A stretch of DNA of 64,000 nucleotides from Gemmatimonadota bacterium (GTDB lineage Bacteria > Gemmatimonadota > Gemmatimonadetes > Gemmatimonadales > Gemmatimonadaceae), in assembly GCA_016194585.1 (NCBI GenBank), contig JACQBG010000028.1, positions 62,001 to 126,000 on the forward strand, read 5' to 3'. Below are positions 8,072-15,372 of this stretch, piece after piece. The position numbers and the translations under genes are program-made. The stretch's first letter is position 1, and every line of letters begins with the position of its first letter. The notes under the pieces were generated by a model that saw only the letters and a list, made by a program, of their open reading frames with translations, searched no databases and was not told the origin of the DNA.

Positions 8072-8832
8072 GACTCGATGTCCTGGTCGAGAATGCTTCG
8101 AAGTGTCGACCCGAATCTGTGGTGCTGTGCGAATGCGGTGACGGCTGCGTCGATCCAATCCTCGCGTGGATTCACATCGGGGGGTATCGGGAGCGTCTGG
8201 TTCGACAATCGTGCGGCCATCACCAGGCACTGTGACTCCCACGCCGGGCCCGCCGCGTCTCCATCGAAATCAGAGTCTCCGTCTGCTGCCTTGAGGATGA
8301 GCTGCCGAAATATTTCTGGTGCCACCAGAGCCCGAAACGAGGCAGAACGCGCGAACGCTTTCCAGTCGCCCACCGACTCGTTCACGAGCAGGATGGGGTG
8401 CGACTCGTCGATGATCAGTTTCCACGCGCGATGTCCGAGCCTCTCAGGCCGAACGTCAATGAAGGACTGGGCAGACTTCTCTATTTCTGGATCGCTGGGT
8501 ACGATCGAGTCGGCCTCGCCAAGAATGAGTCCTGCTGCGCTACCCGTGCCGAGGACCTTCAGCGCGAAGCGAATGCCTTCGGGAGTATCGAATTGCCGCA
8601 AACTTCCCCTCGGATTGGAGGGCGGCGTCGAAATCGTTCCCCATGGGAACCGCTCGACGGTCCAGTCGACACTCGCTTCAATGACGATCTCCGCGTCACT
8701 CGGGAAGCCGTACCGGGCGAGATCGAGAGCGACCTCGAAGCCAATTGGTGATGTGAAACGGTCAAGCGCGATAACGACGGAGTCGCGGGTAATGCGCTTT
8801 CGACCGGTGTAGTTGACTCTCCGAATGGCCAT
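8068..8832 (-). CDS. Unknown protein of the GHKL operon, 254 aa
   Basis: Third gene of the minus operon, starting at ATG 8832, 6 bp after the ATPase stop, and overlapping the following gene by 4 bp. I do not recognise a family. The sequence opens with MAIRRVNYTGRKRI, contains VVIALDRF and IVIEASVDW strands, and later HRAWKLIIDESHPILLVNES and an acidic GDSDFDGDAAG loop. The first half alternates short hydrophobic strands; the second half looks helical. It has no signal peptide or membrane segment. Tight spacing on both sides implies co-translation with the GHKL ATPase and its neighbour, so a role as partner or effector of the ATPase is the simplest inference. Confidence 0.75.
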   Translation of the reverse strand: MAIRRVNYTGRKRITRDSVVIALDRFTSPIGFEVALDLARYGFPSDAEIVIEASVDWTVERFPWGTISTPPSNPRGSLRQFDTPEGIRFALKVLGTGSAAGLILGEADSIVPSDPEIEKSAQSFIDVRPERLGHRAWKLIIDESHPILLVNESVGDWKAFARSASFRALVAPEIFRQLILKAADGDSDFDGDAAGPAWESQCLVMAARLSNQTLPIPPDVNPREDWIDAAVTAFAQHHRFGSTLRSILDQDIES

Positions 8833-8838
8833 AGTACG

Positions 8839-10692
8839 CTAGTTCTCCTCGTCGACGCGGACGTATACGTCTCGATTGGTGTCGAACCCGCCTACTGTGA
8901 CTCGGAAGTCTGCGGACTCCGGCTCAAAGCGAAGTCGATTGTTCTCTGCCGATACGACTTTCGCTGAGACGGCCTCGATTCGGATGGGCGCGGCGGCCAA
9001 GTTGAAATCGAGCGGGTCGTAGTCGGACAGCGGGCGTCCGCGCCGAACCTCATACGCGCAAGAGACGCGCAACGTCGCCGGCAGCTCGGATTCGCCTGGC
9101 TGCCCTATGATGCGGAAGCCATCGGCCGTTGCATCGATGCGGAAGCGGCGAGGACGCGGCGGGGGCGGTGGTGGCGGTGGCGGCGTCGTGTCGCCGCTCT
9201 TCGGGGTCGTTCGCTGCTTCCGGCCCGATCCGGCCTCGGGTGACGGGAACAGGTCGGCCATGAGAAAGGGGTCGGCCTCTGTGTCTCCTTCGCGAAGTGC
9301 GCGCACCAGGCCGGCAGGTGCTTCCCGAAGAAAATCGAGCGTTGCCTTCGCGTATGTGTATTTCTCCTTGATCAGCTTGTGTAGAAGTTCCGTGTGCGCC
9401 GGATTCTCGGAGTCGCCAACGAGACTTACAAGCGGCTTGTGGTCTACGAGAGCGAGGGCAACGCAGTTGACGATACCTGTAGTTCGAGCTTTGGGTACGG
9501 TGATGCCTTCGCGGACGATCAGAGGATATGTTCTGCCGTCCGTTTCCGTTCCGCGCACGTAGATGTCCACGTAGGAGTTCTGGTCCGGCTTGTCCTTCGG
9601 ACGTACGCGAATGGGAATGCGCACCGCGACCATCTCGCCAGCGTCGAGTTTGCTCGCGAGTGTCGGGCGAAGTTCCGCCGGCACGAGAGCCGCGCCCCAC
9701 TGTGGCGAGTTTCCTTGGTGATCCGCGGCAATCAGGACCGGAATCTCCGACGACGGAAGCGCTGCGGCCTCAACTGCCAAGGCAACTGTGGCGGCGATTT
9801 GAGGCCGGTCTAAAGAGACGGCGGCGGCCAGAACGGAACTCGCGTCAATTCGAGTAGATACTCCGTCCTCCTCAATCGTAACCACGAGCTGTCCTCGCAA
9901 GAGCGGCAAGAAGTACTCGCAAACGACTGCTGAGTGAATCGCTTTGACGGTGACTTCCGGTCGAATCCAGGGAATCACGACAGAGAGACCTAGCGTGTCG
10001 TTCCTGTTGATTCCACAAGCGCGCTTGAACTTCTCGACAAGCGGAGCCGGACTCGTCATCGGTTTGACGAAGTCCTCATCCAAGAAGCCCCAGCGACCAT
10101 CGGGATGGAAGGTGGTTCCACTGACGCGATGGGTCTTGAGCACGCACCGTCCCATCAGCATCGGGCTTGGATGGCTCTCGGAAGCAGTCAAGCCAAACCA
10201 GACGTTCGCCTGACTTCCCATTGGAAACACGAACTTCCCGACACCCCACCGACCTCGAGACTCACCGCTCTTGCCGCTCGTGCCAGTCGCGTGAAAGAAG
10301 AGGAAGAAGCCGTTCTTGTCCCCATCGAGGGGATCCCATTGCGCTGGATCTCCGACGAGCCCCGTAGTGCCTTCGTCCTCGATTACGAGGAGCGGAACGC
10401 TGCCACGAGGAGACGGCGCAGCGTCGAGGCCTGTACCGTCTGCGGCGAGGTGATCCCACAGTCCGGCCAAGAATGGAGCGAGCTGCTCCGCGGACGGGGC
10501 GGTTGACCGTCGAAGCGAGAACCGCACGTTGACCACAGGCAGTCGTTGTGCGTCAAGCGAATTCTGAATCGCTTCTCGAACGATCGAGCCGGCGAGGTCT
10601 TGGACCTCATCCTGCGAGAACAGGGCGGTAGAGATCGGATCGTTCCGCTGATCTCCGCGTCGAAACTGGTTGAAGTGCCAGATCGGTTGCAT
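8839..10692 (-). CDS. GHKL (MutL/Hsp90-type) ATPase, 617 aa
   Basis: Second gene of the minus operon. The Bergerat ATP-binding fold is clear near the N-terminus: N-box REAIQNSLDAQ (Glu40, Asn44, Asp47), G1 box VIEDEGTTGL (about residue 106) and G2 box GRWGVGKF (about 148-153). These motifs define Hsp90/MutL/MORC-type ATPases, whose ATP-driven dimerisation clamps DNA or clients. A long middle region is followed by a run of prolines (about 515-530) acting as a linker, then a beta-rich C-terminal domain of about 100 residues. ATG 10692 (MQPIWHFNQF) is preferred; a GTG at 10758 would add 22 residues, and neither start has a strong Shine-Dalgarno. GHKL ATPases next to C5 methylase and Vsr genes are known from restriction-linked conflict loci. 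Confidence 0.88.
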   Translation of the reverse strand: MQPIWHFNQFRRGDQRNDPISTALFSQDEVQDLAGSIVREAIQNSLDAQRLPVVNVRFSLRRSTAPSAEQLAPFLAGLWDHLAADGTGLDAAPSPRGSVPLLVIEDEGTTGLVGDPAQWDPLDGDKNGFFLFFHATGTSGKSGESRGRWGVGKFVFPMGSQANVWFGLTASESHPSPMLMGRCVLKTHRVSGTTFHPDGRWGFLDEDFVKPMTSPAPLVEKFKRACGINRNDTLGLSVVIPWIRPEVTVKAIHSAVVCEYFLPLLRGQLVVTIEEDGVSTRIDASSVLAAAVSLDRPQIAATVALAVEAAALPSSEIPVLIAADHQGNSPQWGAALVPAELRPTLASKLDAGEMVAVRIPIRVRPKDKPDQNSYVDIYVRGTETDGRTYPLIVREGITVPKARTTGIVNCVALALVDHKPLVSLVGDSENPAHTELLHKLIKEKYTYAKATLDFLREAPAGLVRALREGDTEADPFLMADLFPSPEAGSGRKQRTTPKSGDTTPPPPPPPPPRPRRFRIDATADGFRIIGQPGESELPATLRVSCAYEVRRGRPLSDYDPLDFNLAAAPIRIEAVSAKVVSAENNRLRFEPESADFRVTVGGFDTNRDVYVRVDEEN

Positions 10693-10776
10693 AGCCGTGA
10701 AGGACTGAGGTTCAAGATGCGATGGATCGGGACTCCGAACGGTTCTTCTGTCAGGCACGCATTCGACGCCGCTTGC

Positions 10777-11025
10777 TCAAGCCTCGAGGTTGAAGTCGGC
10801 ATCCTTGCTGCCGCCAGATCCCGTGAACCTGACGCGAACTGCGTCTATCTCCCGTTGCAGCACTTTGAGGATCTTTCTGACATCGTCCTCGGTGTGAGCG
10901 TAGGTCGCGCGATTCGAGAGATTCCCGATCAGCCTGATATCTCTGATGGCCCTGTTGACTCTGTTGTTGGCCAGTCGAACAAAGTTGTCCCTGCGTAGGT
11001 CACCCGCACTTTTCTTATTCGTCAT
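10777..11025 (-). CDS. Small basic helical protein leading the GHKL operon, 82 aa
   Basis: First gene of the minus operon. ATG 11025 is preceded by a GGGA box 6 bp upstream. The protein is short, basic and predicted helical: DLRRDNFVRLANNRVNRAI, then DIRLIGNLSNRATYAHTEDD, then a heptad-like VRKILKVLQREIDAVRVRF. It has no metal site or catalytic motif that I can see. It could be a small regulator, an assembly subunit or an antitoxin-like partner of the ATPase. It is separated from the ATPase start by about 84 bp. I recall similar small proteins near bacterial DNA methyltransferases but cannot confirm a named family. Confidence 0.72.
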   Translation of the reverse strand: MTNKKSAGDLRRDNFVRLANNRVNRAIRDIRLIGNLSNRATYAHTEDDVRKILKVLQREIDAVRVRFTGSGGSKDADFNLEA

Positions 11026-11058
11026 ATGTTATCCCAGTGAGTTCTTCAGCACACATAT

Positions 11059-11087
11059 ATCATATATATATCGCATATATAGCGCAA
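11059..11087 (-). promoter_or_regulatory. Sigma-70-like promoter of the GHKL operon
   Basis: Reading the minus strand, TTGCGC (11087-11082) and TATGAT (11064-11059) are separated by 17 bp, within a very AT-rich stretch unusual for this genome. Transcription would begin near 11052, leaving a leader of about 27 nt with a GGGA ribosome site before ATG 11025. Confidence 0.6.
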
Positions 11088-11108
11088 ATACACGCTTGTG
11101 CGGCGACA

Positions 11109-11137
11109 TTGACGAGGTCTAGGTGATGACGTAATGT
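11109..11137 (+). promoter_or_regulatory. Sigma-70-like promoter of the methyltransferase gene
   Basis: TTGACG (11109-11114) and TAATGT (11132-11137) are separated by exactly 17 bp. The expected transcription start (about 11144-11145) coincides with the ATG at 11145. There is no Shine-Dalgarno sequence, so the mRNA is probably leaderless. Confidence 0.65.
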
Positions 11138-11142
11138 CATCA
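11124..11142. promoter_or_regulatory. Perfect dyad covering the -10 box (likely autoregulatory operator)
   Basis: TGATGAC-GTAAT-GTCATCA: two perfect 7-bp arms around a 5-bp centre. It covers the -10 element and lies just ahead of the methyltransferase ATG. The methyltransferase has an N-terminal helix-turn-helix domain, and SsoII/EcoRII-type methyltransferases are known to repress their own genes, so this is the best candidate for its operator. Confidence 0.6.
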
Positions 11143-11144
11143 GA

Positions 11145-12413
11145 ATGTCCGTCCGAACAAACACCAAAATCGCCAAACCATATGCGTTGCGCGCGCTGAG
11201 GGAATCACTCGGCCTGACGCAGGAAGAGTTAGCCGTTCGCGCGGGGTACTCGGCTCGACAGATCGCCAGATGGGAGAGTCCGACAGGCCGCGTTCGTGAG
11301 GCAGTGTTTCAGTACCTTCTTTCACTTCGCCCCGCGACGCCTTCGACTGAGAACTGTTCTTTCTCCTTCATCGATCTCTTCGCGGGGATCGGTGGTTTCC
11401 GGAGGGGCTTTGAGGCAGCCGGCGGTCGCTGCGTCTTCACTTCCGAGTGGGACAAGTACGCCCAGAAGACCTACACAGCCAACTTCGGAGATGAAGGCGT
11501 CTTCGGCGACATAACAAAGGTGAAGGAATCCGAGATTCCGGACCACGACATCTTGCTCGCCGGCTTTCCCTGCCAGCCGTTCAGTATCGCCGGCGTGTCG
11601 AAGAAGAATTCTCTCGGCCGAAAGCACGGTTTCGAATGCGAGACCCAAGGTACGCTGTTCTTCGACATCGAGCGTATCATCGCCGCCAAACGCCCGAAGG
11701 CGTTCGTTCTCGAGAACGTCAAGAACCTCGCGTCCCACGACAAAGGAAAAACCTTCGAGGTCATTCGGCGGACGTTGGCCGAAAAACTAGGCTACCGAAT
11801 CAGCGTTCGTATCGTCGATGCCGCTTCATTCGTTCCGCAGCATCGGGAACGTGTATTCATCGTTGGCATTCGACCAGACATTGGAGAGGCGTTTGACTGG
11901 GAAACGGTGGACATTCCCGCACCAAAGTTTGGACCTCGACTGAAGACCATCCTCCATCCCGAAGACGGCTCTGAAGATCCGGAAGAGCGTTTTCTCGATC
12001 CGAAGGGCAGAGTTCTCTCGAAGTACGTGTTGACTGATCACCTCTGGGCCTACCTGCAGGGGTATGCGGCCAAGCACCAGGCAGCTGGCAATGGTTTCGG
12101 TTTCGGGCTGGTCGGACCGGAGGATGTCGCTCGAACGCTGTCAGCCCGCTACTACAAAGATGGATCGGAGATCCTCGTCCGTCGCAAGAAGGGAAACCCG
12201 CGTCGGCTAACGCCACGTGAGTGCGCGCGGCTCATGGGTTTTGACCGACCGGGTTCCAAACCGTTCAGAATCGTCGTCTCTGATACGCAAGCATACAAGC
12301 AGTTCGGAAACTCCGTCTCCGTACCTGTCGTCGAGGCAATTGCGAAGGCTCTGGCTCCGCGTGTGATCGAGGTCAAGAATCCGGTAAAGAAGCGCGCGAG
12401 TAGCGCCGCCTGA
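11145..12413 (+). CDS. C5-cytosine DNA methyltransferase with N-terminal HTH (EcoRII/Dcm type)
   Basis: Transfers a methyl group from S-adenosylmethionine to C5 of cytosine in DNA, protecting it from the partner endonuclease. Residues 10-60 form an XRE-like helix-turn-helix ([20 protein letters not shown]). The catalytic domain follows with motif [11 protein letters not shown], motif [10 protein letters not shown] (nucleophile Cys143), motif VI LENVKN (Glu190), motif [14 protein letters not shown], and motifs IX/X ending in [11 protein letters not shown]. At 422 residues it is complete. The gene order with Vsr and an EcoRII-type endonuclease predicts CCWGG or a related target; that is inference. 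The HTH probably gives autoregulation through the dyad over its -10 box. Codon use is less GC-rich than in neighbouring housekeeping genes. Confidence 0.93.
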   Translation: MSVRTNTKIAKPYALRALRESLGLTQEELAVRAGYSARQIARWESPTGRVREAVFQYLLSLRPATPSTENCSFSFIDLFAGIGGFRRGFEAAGGRCVFTSEWDKYAQKTYTANFGDEGVFGDITKVKESEIPDHDILLAGFPCQPFSIAGVSKKNSLGRKHGFECETQGTLFFDIERIIAAKRPKAFVLENVKNLASHDKGKTFEVIRRTLAEKLGYRISVRIVDAASFVPQHRERVFIVGIRPDIGEAFDWETVDIPAPKFGPRLKTILHPEDGSEDPEERFLDPKGRVLSKYVLTDHLWAYLQGYAAKHQAAGNGFGFGLVGPEDVARTLSARYYKDGSEILVRRKKGNPRRLTPRECARLMGFDRPGSKPFRIVVSDTQAYKQFGNSVSVPVVEAIAKALAPRVIEVKNPVKKRASSAA

Positions 12414-12418
12414 ATCGA

Positions 12419-12832
12419 ATGACCGACACCGTCGATCGCGACACGCGCAGTCGGATGATGTCGGGAATCCGTGGGAAGGACACAGCACCGGAGCGCGCTG
12501 TTCGCTCGGGCCTTCATCGTAGAGGGCTACGGTTCCGACTGAACGTCAGCGGACTTCCGGGGCGGCCCGACATCGTTCTTTCGCGCTGGAACGCGGTGGT
12601 CTTCGTGCATGGATGTTTCTGGCACAGACACGCGGGATGTCGTTTCAGCTACACACCGAAATCCCGAGTCGCCTTCTGGCGTCAGAAGTTCCGTGAGAAT
12701 GTTGTGCGGGACCGTCGCGTGGTGAAAGAACTGACGGCGGACGGGTGGAACGTGCACATGCTATGGACGTGTGAGATCACGCCGGCGCGAATCGCCAGGC
12801 TCGCGAAGGCCATCCGAGGTAAACGCAGTTGA
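12419..12832 (+). CDS. vsr: Very short patch repair endonuclease Vsr
   Basis: Nicks 5' of the T in T:G mismatches that arise when 5-methylcytosine deaminates at the methylase target, starting short-patch repair. The protein has 137 residues, the usual length. Visible features are RSRMMSGIRGKDTAPE near the N-terminus, the catalytic Asp51 in GRPDIVL (the same number as in E. coli Vsr) and the zinc/active-site segment VFVHGCFWHRHAGC. It starts at ATG 12419, 5 bp after the methyltransferase stop, and overlaps the endonuclease start by TTGA. The company of a C5 methyltransferase explains its role: it limits C-to-T mutation at modified sites. Confidence 0.95.
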   Translation: MTDTVDRDTRSRMMSGIRGKDTAPERAVRSGLHRRGLRFRLNVSGLPGRPDIVLSRWNAVVFVHGCFWHRHAGCRFSYTPKSRVAFWRQKFRENVVRDRRVVKELTADGWNVHMLWTCEITPARIARLAKAIRGKRS

Positions 12833-14058
12833 GTCGACGACTGGACGAACTCGAAGCGTGGATGGAGCGGGTCGCGACGCCGGGATGGCACTGGTACGTG
12901 AAGTACATCCCCGCGAACGACACGTACGCCAAGCCCAACGTGCACCAAGGCGGGCCGTACGTCGGCAAGGAGTTGCTTCGCATCGCGTTTCCGGAGCTGA
13001 CCGCGCGCGCCGAAGCGGAAAAGAACCCGGATCTGCATCTCAGCGCGCTGGTCGCCTCGCACGGTCTCGCGCAGGACGTGCGCTTGATCTGGTACAACTC
13101 GCGCCGAGTTGAGCACAAGTCGAATGGTCGCGACGAAGCTCGGCTCACGAATTGGGGTGGGATGGACCACCCCTTGGTGGCGGAAGAGGCGACAGGGAGC
13201 CTCGTGGTGTTCGCTTTCCAGCAGCCGTCGCCGTCGAAGGATGCCGCGGGGCTCGAGCTGTGGATCACGGACAGCGCTGAGGAAGATGACCTGATCCTCG
13301 AGACCGTCGGGCCGGTCGAACCTGGCAGCGGAGTGCTTTTCTCGCCGTCGGCGGGAATGATGGTGCAGGCTGTTCGGCGCAGCCCCTGCAGCCTGCGCGA
13401 CGATGAGTTGCTTCCCGAGTGGCGCGTAGAACTGCCGTCCGGGGAGGCCATCGTGAACATGGTGCTCGATCGGATGCGAGGTCGGCGGCTGGGAGATGTT
13501 GACGATAGAATCATCAAGCGACGGGCATGTGAGTACGAGCTGTTTCTCTCGATCGAGAGTCACGTCGTTCTCCCTCGCGTGAAGGAAGGGTTCGTCAATG
13601 TCGAGGAGTTCGTCCGCTTTGCCAACTCGGTGACGAACCGCCGCAAGTCACGGGCGGGGAAGTCACTGGAGTTGCACGCTCGTGCCATCTTCAACGAAGA
13701 GGGCGTGCGGCACAGCTGGACGGAATCGACCGAAGACAAGCGAACGCCGGACTTCATCTTTCCTTCGATCGAGCACTATCGTGACGACGCTTGGCCGGCA
13801 ACCAAACTGCGGATGCTGGCGGCAAAGACCACATGCAAGGATCGCTGGCGACAGATATTGAACGAAGCCAAGCGGATACCGGAGAAACATCTTCTGACCG
13901 TACAGGAAGGAGTTTCTACGCCGCAGTTCCGTGAGATGCGCGACGAAGGCGTTCAGCTCGTGGTACCGCGTGAGCTCCACGGAAAATACCCGGATGATAT
14001 CCGCGATGAATTGACCACGCTGGAAGAGTTCGTCGCCGTGGCGAAGTCTCTCGAGTAG
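12829..14058 (+). CDS. EcoRII-like type IIE restriction endonuclease
   Basis: Cleaves unmethylated target DNA. The C-terminal half matches the EcoRII catalytic domain: RRKSRAGKSLELHA, PDFIFPSIEHY (Asp308), then AAKTTCKDRWRQIL (Lys333) and KHLLTVQEGVS. Asp308 and Lys333 are 25 residues apart, as are the catalytic Asp299 and Lys324 of EcoRII. The N-terminal ~190 residues (WHWYVKYIPANDTYAKPN) would be the effector-DNA binding domain that makes type IIE enzymes need a second site. Length is 409 residues against about 404 for EcoRII. TTG 12829 is chosen as start because it overlaps the vsr stop by TTGA and no nearer ATG preserves the domain. The specificity CCWGG is inferred, not shown. Confidence 0.9.
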   Translation: MSRRLDELEAWMERVATPGWHWYVKYIPANDTYAKPNVHQGGPYVGKELLRIAFPELTARAEAEKNPDLHLSALVASHGLAQDVRLIWYNSRRVEHKSNGRDEARLTNWGGMDHPLVAEEATGSLVVFAFQQPSPSKDAAGLELWITDSAEEDDLILETVGPVEPGSGVLFSPSAGMMVQAVRRSPCSLRDDELLPEWRVELPSGEAIVNMVLDRMRGRRLGDVDDRIIKRRACEYELFLSIESHVVLPRVKEGFVNVEEFVRFANSVTNRRKSRAGKSLELHARAIFNEEGVRHSWTESTEDKRTPDFIFPSIEHYRDDAWPATKLRMLAAKTTCKDRWRQILNEAKRIPEKHLLTVQEGVSTPQFREMRDEGVQLVVPRELHGKYPDDIRDELTTLEEFVAVAKSLE

Positions 14059-14195
14059 TCGAGTGCCGGGTGGTGAGTGTCTGATAGCTTCATCGTTCCG
14101 AGAATGACTCTGGGTTATGCGGCGTTCGTGTGTAGCGACCTGCGATACGCTCTTCGCGACTTCGAGAGCGCTCGAGTTAATCCCATCCGGATGTG

Positions 14196-14975
14196 ATGCC
14201 AGCGATGCCTTCAGTCTCCCGCCGCAAGTTCATAGAATCGTTGGGCGCGACATGCGAGAATTGGACCTGGAGCTGGTCCTTCATCAACCACGAAGAACGA
14301 ACGGTGATATTCGGTGCGTGGACTCATCGTACGAATGGCGACACTTGTTTGATTCTTGATGACGATTGGCGAGTTCGGCGTGGACGCCGCCAACCGGGCT
14401 ATACTCAAGCGCGGGAACACCTACGGCTCGTCGAAGAAGAACGGTATCAGCTGATGACGTTTCCGATGACTAGAGCTGACCGGTCGGAAGGCAGCGATGC
14501 GGGGCCTGCATCCATTAGTTCATTTGTTCCGAAATTGACCGCAAAGCGCCTCGTTCGCGCCGGAACGCAATGGTATGGCGCTGGCGACGAAATACCGCCG
14601 CAGGTCCCTGAGGAACTCCCAGGTCAACCCGAAGAATTTGTCGAGGGCGCGGCAGTATCGGTTAGCGTCAATGCGTACGAGCGTAGTGGACGCGCCCGGG
14701 CCGAGTGCCTGAGACACCACGGCTATTCCTGTGCGGTATGTGGCTTCGATTTCGAGCGTGCCTACGGTGCACTCGGCAGAGGGTTCATTCATGTGCATCA
14801 CGTTGTCTCGTTGTCCGCGATTCGCCGCGCGTACGTAGTTGACCCGATAACGGACCTGATTCCGGTCTGCCCGAACTGCCACGCACTGATCCATCGTACG
14901 CAGCCGGCGCAGACAATCGAGGCACTCCGATCGCAGCTTGCGAGCCAAGCGTCGTTCGCATGGCCTCTCTTGTGA
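14196..14975 (+). CDS. HNH endonuclease, McrA-like
   Basis: A 259-residue protein with a C-terminal HNH nuclease domain: paired cysteines CAVCGF, HVHHVVSLS, and VCPNCHALIH (zinc knuckle Cys pairs and the catalytic His) at about residues 175-240. This arrangement is typical of McrA-type modification-dependent enzymes. The N-terminal ~100 residues (WTWSWSFINHEERTVIFGAW, then QPGYTQAREHLRLVEEERYQL) form a separate domain probably reading modified DNA, but I cannot name it with certainty. ATGs at 14196 and 14205 and a GTG at 14193 are all possible starts. A 137-bp gap separates it from the EcoRII-like gene, so it may have its own promoter. Composition matches the island. Confidence 0.85.
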   Translation: MPAMPSVSRRKFIESLGATCENWTWSWSFINHEERTVIFGAWTHRTNGDTCLILDDDWRVRRGRRQPGYTQAREHLRLVEEERYQLMTFPMTRADRSEGSDAGPASISSFVPKLTAKRLVRAGTQWYGAGDEIPPQVPEELPGQPEEFVEGAAVSVSVNAYERSGRARAECLRHHGYSCAVCGFDFERAYGALGRGFIHVHHVVSLSAIRRAYVVDPITDLIPVCPNCHALIHRTQPAQTIEALRSQLASQASFAWPLL

Positions 14976-15372
14976 TGCATCGCTCGGGCTCGCCGGCGAG
15001 CTCGCGGTCCTGGAGTTTGAGGAGCGGCGGCTGAGAGACACGGGAAAGAAGCGCCTCGCCGCGCGAATCGACCACGTGGCTCGCACGAAAGGAGATGGAC
15101 TCGGCTACGACGTCCTCTCGTTCGACGAAAACGGCGCCGAGCGGCTCATCGAGGTGAAGACCACCCGGGGCGGCGTGTCGAGTCCGTTCTTCGCGACGCG
15201 CAACGAAGTCGAGGTGTCGGACCAGGAGCGCACGCGCTACCACCTCTACCGCGTCTTCGCCTTCGGTCGCGCGCCGCAGCTCTTCAAAGTGCGGGGTTCC
15301 TTGCGCGCGACGTGCCTGTTGGAACCCGATGCAGTATCGGGCGGAAGTGGCGTAGTCCGCGGGATCGTGTGA
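14938..15372 (+). CDS. DUF3883-domain protein, apparently 5'-truncated
   Basis: The frame from TTG 14938 encodes about 144 residues; from LGLAGELAVLEFEERRL onward it matches the DUF3883 domain pattern, including GDGLGYDVLSF, LIEVKTTRGG and YHLYRVFAFGRAPQLFKV. The EVKTT motif with the upstream YDVLSFD gives the PD-(D/E)xK-like look that led others to suspect nuclease function; that remains unproven. DUF3883 usually sits at the C-terminus of larger helicase or ATPase proteins. Here only a few unrelated residues precede it, there is no ribosome site, and the 5' end overlaps the HNH gene by 38 bp. It is probably a surviving C-terminal domain, possibly still expressed by coupling to the HNH gene. 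Confidence 0.65.
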   Translation: MRAKRRSHGLSCDASLGLAGELAVLEFEERRLRDTGKKRLAARIDHVARTKGDGLGYDVLSFDENGAERLIEVKTTRGGVSSPFFATRNEVEVSDQERTRYHLYRVFAFGRAPQLFKVRGSLRATCLLEPDAVSGGSGVVRGIV

